A stretch of DNA of 64,000 nt, from the NCBI GenBank assembly GCA_965206125.1, contig CBDBIN010000046.1, positions 496,001 to 560,000 of the forward strand, written 5' to 3'. The notes beneath the pieces were generated by a model, which worked only from the letters and a program-made list of their open reading frames with translations, did no database searches and was not told the origin of the DNA. The stretch's first letter is position 1. Every line of letters begins with the position of its first letter. The translations under genes were made by a program, and so were the position numbers. This stretch comes from CAXWPM01 sp965206125. Lineage in GTDB: Bacteria; Acidobacteriota; Terriglobia; 20CM-2-55-15. Positions 17,398-26,203 of the stretch are shown here, piece after piece.

Positions 17398-17433
17398 TTG
17401 AGATTCCGCATTGGACATCGTTCATTGGAAATT
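17398..17433. repeat. AT-rich dispersed repeat, copy 1
   Basis: A 36-bp stretch containing CATTGGACATCGTTCATTGG recurs with only two mismatches at 23436-23471. Both copies lie in low-GC intergenic DNA with further TTGAGATT/AATTCGAGATT motifs around them, unlike the high-GC surroundings. The rest of 17259-17449, after the tRNA, holds several short palindromic TTTCGAA motifs and no gene that I can support. Confidence 0.7.
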
Positions 17434-17449
17434 CGAGATTGGAAATTAT

Positions 17450-17826
17450 AAGGACGGTGGGCCCGACGCTAAGACTAGAGGGCGTGGGGGGACCGTCCCG
17501 TCCGAGTTCCCGGCGCTTTGGCCCTGACGGCGCGTGAGGGCACTCTGAAAGTTAGGCGAGGCCGCAAGGACGGTGGGCCCGACGCTAAGACTAGGGGGCG
17601 TGGGGGGACCGTCCCGTCCGAGTCCCCGGCGCTTTGGCCCTGACGGCGCGTGAGGGCACTCTGAAAGTTAGGAAAGGCCGCAAGGACGGTGGGCCCGACG
17701 CTAAGACTAGGGGGCGTGGGGGGACCGTCCCGTCCGAGTTCCCGGCGCTTTTGGTTGAACTTAGTGTTCGAGCACTCCTCGACTGTGGAGATGCGATAAG
17801 GACGGTGGGCCCGACGCTAAACTAGA
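17450..17826. repeat. 116-bp tandem repeat array, left part (units 1-4)
   Basis: Units start at 17450, 17566, 17682 and 17798, exactly 116 bp apart, each opening with AAGGACGGTGGGCCCGACGC. Units 1 and 2 share the same second half (GCCCTGACGGCGCGTGAGGG...). Unit 3 keeps the period but has a different second half of the same length (GTTGAACTTAGTGTTCGAGC...). Unit 4 is cut after 29 bp by an insertion sequence and resumes on its far side. Each unit can form a stem between GGACGGT and ACCGTCC. No open frame here looks coding. There are no spacers, so it is not a CRISPR array. Confidence 0.92.
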
Positions 17827-19674
17827 CCCAAAACAAGCGCATAACCAGTCCGCCAACGGCCAGGTTGCGCGCATAAAATTCGAGGCATAGAATCCCGCTC
17901 CCGGATCGTTTTATCCAGGTATCGGGTTTCTGTTGGATCTGTTTCAGTTCAGCCTCGCTGGTGTTGGAGCGGTTGACAGAAACCGGGACCTCGATCGCCC
18001 GGGCTCAGGGCCATGATCGGGTCAGCATCGCAGAGGTTGATGCAGCACATCCACGGCACGGAACAAGACCGGCAACCACCGGTTCCAGGCCAGAATCCTG
18101 AAGAGGATGCGCCGCCCGGTGCGCACGAGCTGACAAGGCACGAACATGAAGGCGTTTAGAAACGTCTTGAACTCCATGTGCAGTACCGTCTGTTTCTCGG
18201 CCTGATACTTCTGGCCCCAGCGTCCGGTTTCGGGCAGCAGCAACGCAAACCACGCCTTCAGTGTCCAGGCCAGCGACGCCATGACCATGTAGGCCCCGTT
18301 GCTGGTCTGATCCCCGACCGGCATCCTCAAGGCCTGAACGCCGTTCTTGAGCTGCTCAATGAGATTCTCTTGATTGCACCGTTGATTCGCACGGAGCACA
18401 ATCTGGCTGGCCGAATCCGAGCGGTTGGTAATGTAGAAGAAGTATCGGATGTCGTCGAACAACACCTGTTCGCCTTTGGCCACCGACAGATTCTTCCGCA
18501 CCACGACAACGCGGTAGTCCCGGTCGCAGGCTCTGGGCCGATACGCAAACTCGGCCACATCCTCGCCCTGCAACCGGATATTGTCGAAACCGCGCTCCCG
18601 AACGACTTGTTCCTTCACGTTGTCGGGACGTTGGCGCGGTTCGGTGGCCACCGCGTACTTGGCGGGCCGTTCCAGACGCGTCCATTGGTGCGGTTCCAGT
18701 TCATCGGCCAGCGCCACCAGATTCTGCATGGCGTCGATGCCGAAGATGAATCCCACGCCCTGGTCGTCCCATCCATCCAGGTGCCGGGTCTGGCTGAAGT
18801 CGGTGTCCCCGCGCAGCAGGATCTGGCGAAACCCGCCTCGACGGCACAGCGCGATGGCCTGGTCGAACCGTGCGGCCGCTCCCTCATGCGAGGGCCGGTT
18901 ACCGCTGCGATTGACCAGGTACAGCGGCTCTTGAGTATTCGCCAGCGAAATCACCAGCGGGTGATACCCCCAGGTCCCGTTGTAGGCCACGTCCATTCCT
19001 TGCTTGCATTCGCCTGTGGTTTCAGCCAGTGTCCCATCGGCGTCCAACACCGCTTCTTCGAAAAACGCCTCGGGCTGCTGGCGCCAGACTCGCAGCCGGA
19101 CTTGATTCGTCGCCTCCATCAGAGACTCCACGTCGCTGGGCTCAAATCTCCGGCAGAAGTCTCCCGCCGTCGTCGGGTCCGGAATCCGTTGCGCTCCCAG
19201 CGCATCCAGATACACTTCGTCGTTGCGCCGCAACTCGATGTCCTCCAGGCACGTCCCTCCATTCAACGCGTTATAGGCGATGTTCAGCACGTGATCCGAT
19301 TCGTGATACGGCAAGTGCCGCTTCAGCACATGCACACTCTCGTCGATGGCTTTGACCAGCCCCGTCCGCCGCGCCACCAACTGCATCATCCCGATTCCGC
19401 CCACCGCCGTGCCGCGCGTCCGCTCTCCCATCTCATAATGAATGTTGCTCGCCGAAAACATCGGCGCCGCCTGATCTGTCCAATTCCGGTCCGCAAGCCG
19501 GCGCTCGATTCGCCGCTTGCGGTTCTTCATGTTCTTGCGCGTATAATCGTTCATCCGAAATGCCTCCTTTTCCGTAGACTCTTTCCAAGTCTTTATTCAC
19601 ACGGAACGGGGGCATTTCGGGTACTTCTGCTGCTATGCCGCTATCAATACCTCGTCAATCACGCTTGATCAGGG
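17827..19674. mobile_element. Complete IS1380-family insertion sequence (about 1.85 kb)
   Basis: The element lies inside unit 4 of the 116-bp tandem array. ACTAGA is present on both sides (17821-17826 and 19675-19680) and occurs once in an uninterrupted repeat unit, so it marks the target duplication. The family usually makes 4-bp duplications, so the exact ends may shift by a base or two. The ends are imperfect inverted repeats: CCCAAAACAAGCG at the left and, read inward from the right, CCCTGATCAAGCG. One transposase gene fills most of it on the minus strand. Intact ends and gene suggest it is recent and possibly active. Confidence 0.9.
18022..19554 (-). CDS. IS1380-family transposase
   Basis: The 510-residue protein is a full-length DDE transposase of the IS1380 group. 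The likely catalytic residues are the Asp in AVLDADGTLAETTG, the Asp in LLRGDTDFSQTR and the Glu in NQENLIEQLKNG. The region GTWGYHPLVISLANTQEPLY between them is typical of the family. The N-terminus is basic (NDYTRKNMKNRKRRIERRL), as expected for terminal-repeat binding. It is encoded alone inside the element. About 120 bp lies between its start and the right end, and 195 bp of non-coding DNA between its stop and the left end. No frameshift or stop interrupts it. Confidence 0.95.
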   Translation of the reverse strand: MNDYTRKNMKNRKRRIERRLADRNWTDQAAPMFSASNIHYEMGERTRGTAVGGIGMMQLVARRTGLVKAIDESVHVLKRHLPYHESDHVLNIAYNALNGGTCLEDIELRRNDEVYLDALGAQRIPDPTTAGDFCRRFEPSDVESLMEATNQVRLRVWRQQPEAFFEEAVLDADGTLAETTGECKQGMDVAYNGTWGYHPLVISLANTQEPLYLVNRSGNRPSHEGAAARFDQAIALCRRGGFRQILLRGDTDFSQTRHLDGWDDQGVGFIFGIDAMQNLVALADELEPHQWTRLERPAKYAVATEPRQRPDNVKEQVVRERGFDNIRLQGEDVAEFAYRPRACDRDYRVVVVRKNLSVAKGEQVLFDDIRYFFYITNRSDSASQIVLRANQRCNQENLIEQLKNGVQALRMPVGDQTSNGAYMVMASLAWTLKAWFALLLPETGRWGQKYQAEKQTVLHMEFKTFLNAFMFVPCQLVRTGRRILFRILAWNRWLPVLFRAVDVLHQPLRC

Positions 19675-19793
19675 ACTAGAGGGCGTGGGGGGACCGTCCC
19701 GTCCGAGTTCCCGGCGCTTTTGGTTGAACTTAGTGTTCGAGCACTCCTCGACTGTGGAGATGCGATAAGGACGGTGGGCCCGACGCTAAAGAA
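19675..19793. repeat. 116-bp tandem repeat array, right part (rest of unit 4, start of unit 5)
   Basis: Sequence beyond the insertion sequence continues unit 4 with the same second half as unit 3, then opens unit 5 at 19767 (AAGGACGGTGGGCCCGACGC). Excising the IS and one ACTAGA restores a 115-bp unit. The array ends directly in front of the ATG of the zinc-ribbon gene at 19795, so the last unit forms that gene's immediate leader and ribosome-binding region. Confidence 0.9.
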
Positions 19794-19794
19794 G

Positions 19795-20526
19795 ATGCAT
19801 GCTGACCTCAAGAAGCTGATCCGCCTCCAGTCGATCGACATCGCTGTTCAGGAACTCCAGGAAAACACAGGGGCATTTCCGGCACGATCGAAGGCACTCG
19901 ACGACAAGCTTCGGGACGCCAGGGTCGGTGTCGACAAGGCGCGGTCGGCGATCGGTGCCAACCAGTCCAGGCGCAAAGAATTGGAGGCCACGATCGCCGA
20001 CACCGAGGTGAAAATCTCCAAGTACAAAGAACAACTGATGTCGGTCAAGACCAACGATGAGTACAAGGCGATGGTCAAGGAGATCGGGTTCAACGAGAAG
20101 GCCATCAGTAGCGTGGAAGACGAAATCCTTCTTCTCATGGAAGAGTCGGAGACGCTCAGCGCCGCTCTGAAGTCGGCCGAGGCGACACTCCGCGAGGACG
20201 ATACCAGCGTCCAGGCCGAGCGTGCCCGTCTCGAAGAGCTCAACACCCAGGATACGAAGGCGCTCGATTCGAATTTGGATGAACGGTCCGGCTTGGCGAA
20301 TGAAGTCGATGAAGATGTGCTGGCGCGGTACGAGCGCGTCCGTAGGTTCCGTGGCGGCATCGCGATGGCACGGGCAAGTGACGAGGCCTGCGAGGTGTGC
20401 AATGTCCGCATGCGTCCTCAGGTTTTTCAGGAAGTGCGCCGGAACGACCACATCATCCCGTGTGACAGCTGTGGCCGCATCCTGTACGACCCGGAAAACC
20501 TAGACCATCCCTTCGAAGTTGCGTGA
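19795..20526 (+). CDS. Coiled-coil protein with C-terminal C4 zinc ribbon (CT398/DUF164 type)
   Basis: From the ATG at 19795 the protein has 243 residues; an upstream start at 19720 would merely translate the repeat array. Residues about 1-185 form a long antiparallel coiled coil rich in Lys and Glu. The C-terminus has a zinc ribbon, C199-x2-C202 and C223-x2-C226 (CEVC..CDSCGRILY). This is the CT398-like family, common next to RNase H genes. Its role is poorly defined; a chlamydial relative binds sigma54 and secretion proteins. It overlaps the next gene by four bases (GTGA), and the leuS gene follows in the same coupled cluster. The IS insertion 120 bp upstream may have changed its promoter. 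Confidence 0.88.
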   Translation: MHADLKKLIRLQSIDIAVQELQENTGAFPARSKALDDKLRDARVGVDKARSAIGANQSRRKELEATIADTEVKISKYKEQLMSVKTNDEYKAMVKEIGFNEKAISSVEDEILLLMEESETLSAALKSAEATLREDDTSVQAERARLEELNTQDTKALDSNLDERSGLANEVDEDVLARYERVRRFRGGIAMARASDEACEVCNVRMRPQVFQEVRRNDHIIPCDSCGRILYDPENLDHPFEVA

Positions 20527-20933
20527 CGACGGAGGCCTATATTGACGGCGGTTCCAGGGGAAACCCTGGTCCCGCCGGGGCCGGAGCCTATTTCCCCGGT
20601 CTCGTGGGCATCGCTGAATACCTGGGACACCAGACCAACAATTTCGCCGAATACTCGGCTCTTATCATCGCTGTGCGCTTTGCCGTCGAACGCCGTGTCG
20701 GGCAGCTGAAGATATATTCCGACTCCGAGCTCGTAGTGAAACAGATTCAGGGCGTCTACAGAGTGAAGAATGCGAACATCCGCCCCCTGTACGAGGATGC
20801 CGTACGCTGGATTGCACAGATCCCGGAGTTTTCGATCGAGCACGTACGCCGCGAGAACAATAAAGACGCGGATCGCCTTGCCAACGTCGCTATGGACGCC
20901 AAAGGCAACAGGATCGAGTGGGATTCGGAGTGA
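20523..20933 (+). CDS. rnhA: Ribonuclease HI-family protein
   Basis: The 136-residue product has the RNase H fold with its acidic site: D8 in YIDGGSRGNPG, E43 in NNFAEYSAL, D67 in IYSDSELVVKQ, and D115/D117 in ENNKDADRLAN. It would cut the RNA strand of RNA-DNA hybrids. It belongs to the short type lacking the basic handle helix of E. coli RNase HI, so the symbol is by family. The start is GTG, overlapping the stop of the zinc-ribbon gene (GTGA). Its own stop overlaps the GTG of leuS in the same way, so three genes are translationally coupled. Confidence 0.9.
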   Translation: MTTEAYIDGGSRGNPGPAGAGAYFPGLVGIAEYLGHQTNNFAEYSALIIAVRFAVERRVGQLKIYSDSELVVKQIQGVYRVKNANIRPLYEDAVRWIAQIPEFSIEHVRRENNKDADRLANVAMDAKGNRIEWDSE

Positions 20934-23374
20934 ACGTTGTGAAGTCCGAACCGTACCGTTTTACGGAAACAGAAGAAAAATGGCGGAAGTACTGGGCAGA
21001 TGTTCGCCTTTACGAAGCGAGCGACGACGATCCGCGCCCGAAGTACTACTGTCTCGACATGTTTCCCTATCCTTCCGGTTCGGGTCTCCACGTGGGCCAC
21101 TGGCGCAGCTACGTGCTTCCCGACGCATGGTCGCGTTACAAGATGCTGAAGGGCTACAACGTGCTTCACCCGATGGGATGGGACGCGTTTGGACTTCCAG
21201 CCGAGAACGACGCCATCACCAAAGGCATTCACCCCGAGATCAACACACGCAAGAACATCCAGAACTTCAAGCGCCAGTTAATCGAGATGAGCCCGATGTA
21301 CGACTGGTCCCGGGAGATCAACACGACGGATCCTTCCTACTACAAGTGGACGCAATGGATTTTCGTCCAGATGTTCAAGAAGGGCCTGGCGTACCAGGCG
21401 GTGACGCCGATCAACTGGTGCCCGAGTTGCAAAACCGGCCTCGCCAACGAGGAAGTCGTCGGTGGCGAATGCGACCGATGCGGGACGGCCGTCACCAAGA
21501 AGGACATGAAGCAGTGGATGTTGAAGATCACTGCCTACGCCCAGCGGCTGCTCGACGGCCTGGACGATCTGGATTGGCCCGACAAGGTCAAGGCGATGCA
21601 GCGCAACTGGATCGGCCGGTCCGAGGGAGCCAGTGCCACGTTCACGGCCATTGCTCCCGACGGTTCAGAACACCCGGTGGAGATTTTCACGACCCGTCCG
21701 GACACACTGTTCGGTGCGACGTACATGGTCCTGGCGCCCGAACATCCACTCGTGGACCGGCTGACCGCAGCGGATCGTGTCGCTGAGGTTTCCGACTATG
21801 TCCAACACGCACGTCTCGCGTCCGAGAAGGACCGGACCGCGGCCAAGAAGGAAAAGACCGGGTTGTTTATCGGTGCCTACGCGTCGAACCCGGTTAACGG
21901 CGAAAGGATTCCAATCTGGGTAGCCGACTATGTCCTGATGGGGTATGGAACCGGGGCGATCATGGCCGTCCCCGCGCACGACGAGCGGGATTACGAGTTT
22001 GCGAGCAAGTTCGGGCTCGAGATCCGAGAAGTGATCTCGTCGGAACAGGGAGTCGAACGAGAGCCTTACCTCGGTCAGGGAGACATGATCCAGTCCGGAC
22101 GGTTCGACGGAATGGGCTCGGAGGAGGGACGGCGGGCCGTCATCGGATGGCTCGAGTCCGAAGGCCTCGGTGCGGGAACCGTCCAGTACAAACTACGCGA
22201 CTGGGTGTACTCCCGTCAGCGGTACTGGGGAGAGCCGATTCCGATCATCCACTGCCCCAAGTGCGGGGAGGTACCCGTACCGGAGGCCGATCTGCCGGTT
22301 GAGTTACCCGCGGTGGAGCGATACGAGCCGACCGGCACAGGAGAATCCCCGCTGGCCGCTATCGAAGAGTTCGTCCGTGTCGATTGCCCGAGCTGCGGTG
22401 GGGAAGCCAGGCGGGAGACCAACGTCATGCCTCAGTGGGCCGGATCTTCCTGGTACTTTCTCCGGTACATGTCGCCCCACGATGACGACGCCCTGCTTGG
22501 CGAAGTGGGAAAACAGTGGCTGCCTGTCGATATGTATGTCGGCGGAGTCGAGCACGCGATCCTCCACCTGCTCTACGCGCGTTTCTTCACGATGTTTCTA
22601 CATGACATCGGGATCGTCGACTTCGAAGAACCCTTCACTCGTCTGTTCAACCAGGGCATGATCACGCGCCTGGCGAAGACCGGACGCGTGGAGAAGATGT
22701 CGAAATCGAAGGGCAACGTGGTCAATCCCGATGACCTGGTCGAGCGCTACGGATGCGATTCACTCCGGCTCTATGAACTGTTCGTCGGCCCTCCGGAGAT
22801 GGACGCCGAGTGGAATGACAACGGCATAGACGGGGTGCACCGCTTTCTGAAGCGGGCCTGGACGTGGACGCTCGCGTCTGATGGGAGGTGGTCGGATTCG
22901 CCATCCAAAGAGATGCTCGTCGGGCGGAACCGGCTGGTGCGGAAAGTAACCGAGCGTCTGGATTCTTTCCGCCTGAACACAGTGGTGAGCGCGATGATGG
23001 AGTTCCTTAACGAAGTTGGGTCGCTCGATGAGACACCGGATCTCGAGACGGTCGAGGCGTTTCTTATCATTCTGTCGCCGTTCGCGCCACATATCGCGGA
23101 AGAATTGTGGGAGCGGACGGGTCATACGCCGTCGATCTTCCGTCGCCAGTGGCCCGATTGGGACGAATCCTACACGATGTTCGACACGGTGACAGTCGCG
23201 GTTCAGATAAACGGGAAGATGCGCGGGAAGGTTACCGTGGGAACGGACTCACCCGAAGGCGCTGTCGTGGAGGCGGCGATGAATGAGTCCTCCGTCGGAC
23301 GGCATCTTGACGGTAAAGAGATTCGGAAGAGGATTTTTGTCCCCAACAAGATTCTGAATCTGATCGTGAAGTAG
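20930..23374 (+). CDS. leuS: Leucyl-tRNA synthetase
   Basis: This class I synthetase charges tRNA-Leu. The N-terminus has the HIGH-type signature PYPSGSGLHVGHW, followed by HPMGWDAFGLPAENDA. The CP1 editing domain includes FTTRPDTLFGATYMVLAPEH and YGTGAIMAVPAHDERD. The KMSKS loop appears as KMSKSKGNVVNPDD. The zinc-binding and anticodon-binding regions are intact. I chose the GTG at 20930, which overlaps the RNase H stop (GTGA); a GTG at 20918 would extend it by four residues and lies inside rnhA. The length is 814 residues, normal for bacterial LeuRS. Confidence 0.98.
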   Translation: MNVVKSEPYRFTETEEKWRKYWADVRLYEASDDDPRPKYYCLDMFPYPSGSGLHVGHWRSYVLPDAWSRYKMLKGYNVLHPMGWDAFGLPAENDAITKGIHPEINTRKNIQNFKRQLIEMSPMYDWSREINTTDPSYYKWTQWIFVQMFKKGLAYQAVTPINWCPSCKTGLANEEVVGGECDRCGTAVTKKDMKQWMLKITAYAQRLLDGLDDLDWPDKVKAMQRNWIGRSEGASATFTAIAPDGSEHPVEIFTTRPDTLFGATYMVLAPEHPLVDRLTAADRVAEVSDYVQHARLASEKDRTAAKKEKTGLFIGAYASNPVNGERIPIWVADYVLMGYGTGAIMAVPAHDERDYEFASKFGLEIREVISSEQGVEREPYLGQGDMIQSGRFDGMGSEEGRRAVIGWLESEGLGAGTVQYKLRDWVYSRQRYWGEPIPIIHCPKCGEVPVPEADLPVELPAVERYEPTGTGESPLAAIEEFVRVDCPSCGGEARRETNVMPQWAGSSWYFLRYMSPHDDDALLGEVGKQWLPVDMYVGGVEHAILHLLYARFFTMFLHDIGIVDFEEPFTRLFNQGMITRLAKTGRVEKMSKSKGNVVNPDDLVERYGCDSLRLYELFVGPPEMDAEWNDNGIDGVHRFLKRAWTWTLASDGRWSDSPSKEMLVGRNRLVRKVTERLDSFRLNTVVSAMMEFLNEVGSLDETPDLETVEAFLIILSPFAPHIAEELWERTGHTPSIFRRQWPDWDESYTMFDTVTVAVQINGKMRGKVTVGTDSPEGAVVEAAMNESSVGRHLDGKEIRKRIFVPNKILNLIVK

Positions 23375-23435
23375 TTGGCGGTGCGGTCAGAGAGAACTGC
23401 CGCCGCGTTGCGCCGGCAAATTGTAGATTTTCTTT

Positions 23436-23471
23436 TTGAGAATCCACATTGGACATCGTTCATTGGAAATT
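23436..23471. repeat. AT-rich dispersed repeat, copy 2
   Basis: The same 36-bp core as at 17398-17433, including CATTGGACATCGTTCATTGG, followed by AT-rich sequence with several TTGAGATT/CAATCTCAATT motifs to about 23565. It occupies the 290-bp gap between leuS and the convergent M20 peptidase gene. I see no gene or clear terminator in the rest of this gap. Confidence 0.7.
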
Positions 23472-23664
23472 GATCAATTTGAGATTTTCGGATTAGATTC
23501 CGAAAAATGACGAATTGAGAACTGTCCGATGCCCAATCTCAATTGACTATTCTCCAATAGCCAATCTGCAGTAGGTTCTTCCCCGCCCGCTTTTCTCACC
23601 GGTTGTCGTCGCGAAGCGCCGGATGTATCCGGCGCTTCAGCAGACCACTGGTCAGAAATGCGGG

Positions 23665-24954
23665 CTAGTTCTCTTCCAGTCCCGCAATCGCCAGAATCGT
23701 CGTCAGGACCACGTGGAGTCCTTTGAGGGTGGCCTCTCTTTCCACGTCAATCCATTCGTCAAGCGAGTGCGACCGGCCGCTGAATCCTCCGCGGTCGATC
23801 GTTATGGCTGGAATGCCGAGGCTGATCGGGATGTTGGCGTCGGTGCTGGAACGACTGTAGGTAGGTTCGATTCCGAACGCCCGGTAGGCTGCGGCAGCAG
23901 CCTGCACGATCGGTGAGTCGACCGGGATCTCTCCTGAAGGCCGGTCTCCGATCACTTCCAGGTCGAGTTCGATCAAACCCTCACCCGTCGACCCCCGGGC
24001 GTTCTCCCCGTCGACCGCTTCGTTCATAAGACGAACGAAGGCGTCGTCGAGTTCGCTGAGTTCGCCGCCGTCTTCGGAGCGCAGGTCAACGTCCATCCAC
24101 GTTTCTACCGGGATGGAATTGACCGAGGTCCCACCGCCCATCACACCGACATTGAACGTCGTTTTCGGATCGTCGGGCACGTCCATCTCCGTGAGTCTCC
24201 GGATCGCGTCACCCATGGCGAAGGCCGGACTCACCATGCCGAATTCGCCGTAGCTGTGGCCGCCGGGTCCTTTGAATGTGGCACGGTAGCGCTTGCTACC
24301 CAAGGCTGCGTTCGTGATATCGCTCTGCCGTCCACCTTCGACAGACACGAACATCCGGATGCGGTCCCGGTAGGGACCCTCGAAGAGAAGGTGCTTCACA
24401 CCGCGCAGGTCGCCCGGGCCTTCTTCGCCGACGTCCCCGACAAACAGGATGTCGCTGGTCGTATGGATTCCGGCCGTGTCCATCGCTCGGACGATGGTGA
24501 GCAGGGTGGCAAGCCCAGCGGTGTCATCGCCGACACCGGGTGCCGAAAGCCGGGTTCCTTCGCGGGTGACGGTGACGTCGGTCCCCTCGGGAAAGACCGT
24601 GTCGAGATGGGCTGTGACCGCCAGCAGAGGTCCGCCTGCGCCGCGCCTGACGCCCATGACGTTTCCTTCGGCGTCCATTTCAACGTCCTCGAGGCCCAGC
24701 TCGCGGAGTGCCTCGAGATAGGCTGCGGCCCGGGCGTCTTCCATAAAGGGAGGGGCGGGAATCTCGGTGAACCGGATCAACTCTTCAACGAAGCGTTCGT
24801 AGTCCCCATCGATGGCTTCGAGGGCTTGCTGATAGGCCGCATCCGCCCGGATGTCGGCCACTAGATCGTCGGCGGACTGCCCGTATGCGTGTACCAGGCC
24901 CAGAAGTGTCAAGAGCGTGAGGTTCACGACTCGACCGCTAGCGCGCTTCTTCAT
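23665..24954 (-). CDS. Exported M20-family metallopeptidase
   Basis: The 429-residue protein has an N-terminal signal peptide (VNLTLLTLLGLVHAYGQS) and the M20 di-zinc layout: AHLDTVF (His and Asp), GVGDDTAGLA (bridging Asp), GDVGEEGPGDL (catalytic and ligand Glu) and a late His (GRSHSLDEWI). The dimerisation lid domain lies in the middle (GGHSYGEFGMVSPAFAMGD). The sequence around the site resembles the peptidase T / tripeptidase branch, so it probably trims peptides in the periplasm; substrate preference is not readable. Its start overlaps the pyrC 3' end by 17 bp, so it is likely co-transcribed behind pyrBC, although it has no role in pyrimidine synthesis. Confidence 0.9.
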   Translation of the reverse strand: MKKRASGRVVNLTLLTLLGLVHAYGQSADDLVADIRADAAYQQALEAIDGDYERFVEELIRFTEIPAPPFMEDARAAAYLEALRELGLEDVEMDAEGNVMGVRRGAGGPLLAVTAHLDTVFPEGTDVTVTREGTRLSAPGVGDDTAGLATLLTIVRAMDTAGIHTTSDILFVGDVGEEGPGDLRGVKHLLFEGPYRDRIRMFVSVEGGRQSDITNAALGSKRYRATFKGPGGHSYGEFGMVSPAFAMGDAIRRLTEMDVPDDPKTTFNVGVMGGGTSVNSIPVETWMDVDLRSEDGGELSELDDAFVRLMNEAVDGENARGSTGEGLIELDLEVIGDRPSGEIPVDSPIVQAAAAAYRAFGIEPTYSRSSTDANIPISLGIPAITIDRGGFSGRSHSLDEWIDVEREATLKGLHVVLTTILAIAGLEEN

Positions 24955-26203
24955 GAACGACCTTTCCCCCCACGACCGTCACCATCGCTTTGCCCCTCAT
25001 GGTCCGGCCGTCGAACGGACTGTTGCGGCTGAGCGAACGTGACTTTTCGACGTCGAACGTCCATTCCCGTTCCGGATCGATCAGTGTCAGGTCCGCGGTG
25101 CTGCCCTCGTAGAGGCCCCAGCCATCCACCTTCATGATCCTCTGCGGATTGGTTGAGAATAACTCGATCAGGCGCGCCATGGGAAGTTCCAGCCTGTCGA
25201 CGGCCAGACCCACAGCAGTTTCCAGGCCCGTGATGCCGAACGGAGCCCGGTCGAACTCGAGCATCTTGAGGTTCGCGTGATGCGGCGCGTGATCTGTCGC
25301 GATCGCGTCGATCGTGCCGTCTCGGATTCCGGCCACAACCGCCTCGACATCATGCCGAGACCGGAGGGGGGGCTTCATCTTGGCGTTCGTGTCGTAAGTG
25401 TCGATCGCGTCGTCGGTGAGCGTAAAGTGGTGCGGCGCAACTTCTGCCGTCACCGACAGCCCTCGTTCCTTGGCCCGACGCACCATTTCGACCGCTCCGG
25501 CCGTCGAAAGGTGAGCCACATGGTATCGCGCACCAGTGAGCTCGGTCAGAGTCAGGTCTCGCGCAACCATCGAGTCTTCGGCCGCTGCCGGAATACCCTT
25601 CAGTCCCAGCCGGGTCGAGACCACTCCTTCGTGCATGACGCCACCCATGGACAGCTCAAGGTCTTCGCAGTGCTGGATGACCGGCAGATCGAACATCCTG
25701 GAGTACTCCAGCGCGCGACGGAACAGTCGCGCGTTCATGACGGGCTTTCCATCATCCGATATGCCCACGATGCCGGCCTCGACCATTTCGCCGATCTCGG
25801 CCAGTTCCTTGCCTTCCTGCCCTTTGGTAATAGCCCCGATCGGGAACACCCTTGCCGGAGAGTGCCGTCGCGCTTCGGATACGATGAGCTGGGTCGTCGC
25901 GACGTTGTCGTTGGGCGGCTTCGTGTTGGGCATCGCCGCCACTGCCGTGAAACCCCCGGCGACCGCGGCCTCGCCGCCCGAACGGATGGTTTCCGCCCCC
26001 TCTCCTCCCGGCTCCCGCAGGTGAACGTGGATGTCGAAGAAACCCGGGGCGACGATCAGGCCGGTCGCATCGAGTATTTCGGCATCGGTGTCCCCAAGCG
26101 CGCCGATCGAGGCGATCCTGCCGTCTTCGATCAGGATGTCGGTTTCGCGGTCGACGGTGAGCGCCGGGTCGATCAGGTGTCCGTTTCTAATGGCGAGCTT
26201 CAT
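24938..26203 (-). CDS. pyrC: Dihydroorotase
   Basis: The 421-residue product is a class I (multifunctional-type) dihydroorotase. It closes carbamoyl-aspartate to dihydroorotate, step three of pyrimidine synthesis. Metal site motifs are in order: DIHVHLREPG with two His, GGFTAVAAMPNTKP, a His in VIQHCEDLEL, and the conserved ATDHAPHH with the catalytic Asp. It begins with IRNGHLIDPAL and ends with the amidohydrolase strand VTVVGGKVVHEE. The ATG overlaps the pyrB stop by four bases (ATGA). A catalytically active enzyme is expected, as all ligands I looked for are present. Confidence 0.97.
   Translation of the reverse strand: MKLAIRNGHLIDPALTVDRETDILIEDGRIASIGALGDTDAEILDATGLIVAPGFFDIHVHLREPGGEGAETIRSGGEAAVAGGFTAVAAMPNTKPPNDNVATTQLIVSEARRHSPARVFPIGAITKGQEGKELAEIGEMVEAGIVGISDDGKPVMNARLFRRALEYSRMFDLPVIQHCEDLELSMGGVMHEGVVSTRLGLKGIPAAAEDSMVARDLTLTELTGARYHVAHLSTAGAVEMVRRAKERGLSVTAEVAPHHFTLTDDAIDTYDTNAKMKPPLRSRHDVEAVVAGIRDGTIDAIATDHAPHHANLKMLEFDRAPFGITGLETAVGLAVDRLELPMARLIELFSTNPQRIMKVDGWGLYEGSTADLTLIDPEREWTFDVEKSRSLSRNSPFDGRTMRGKAMVTVVGGKVVHEEAR

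Noticed and set aside
17218..17418. Small minus-strand ORF beginning MSNAESQIESRQLL, resembling one at 23232-23456
   Set aside because: The two resemble each other only because both read through the same AT-rich dispersed repeat; one also crosses the tRNA and the other the leuS 3' end.
17450..17826. Possible CRISPR array or tRNA-linked integration site
   Set aside because: The 116-bp repeats have no spacers and do not copy the 3' end of the upstream tRNA; no integrase gene is present.
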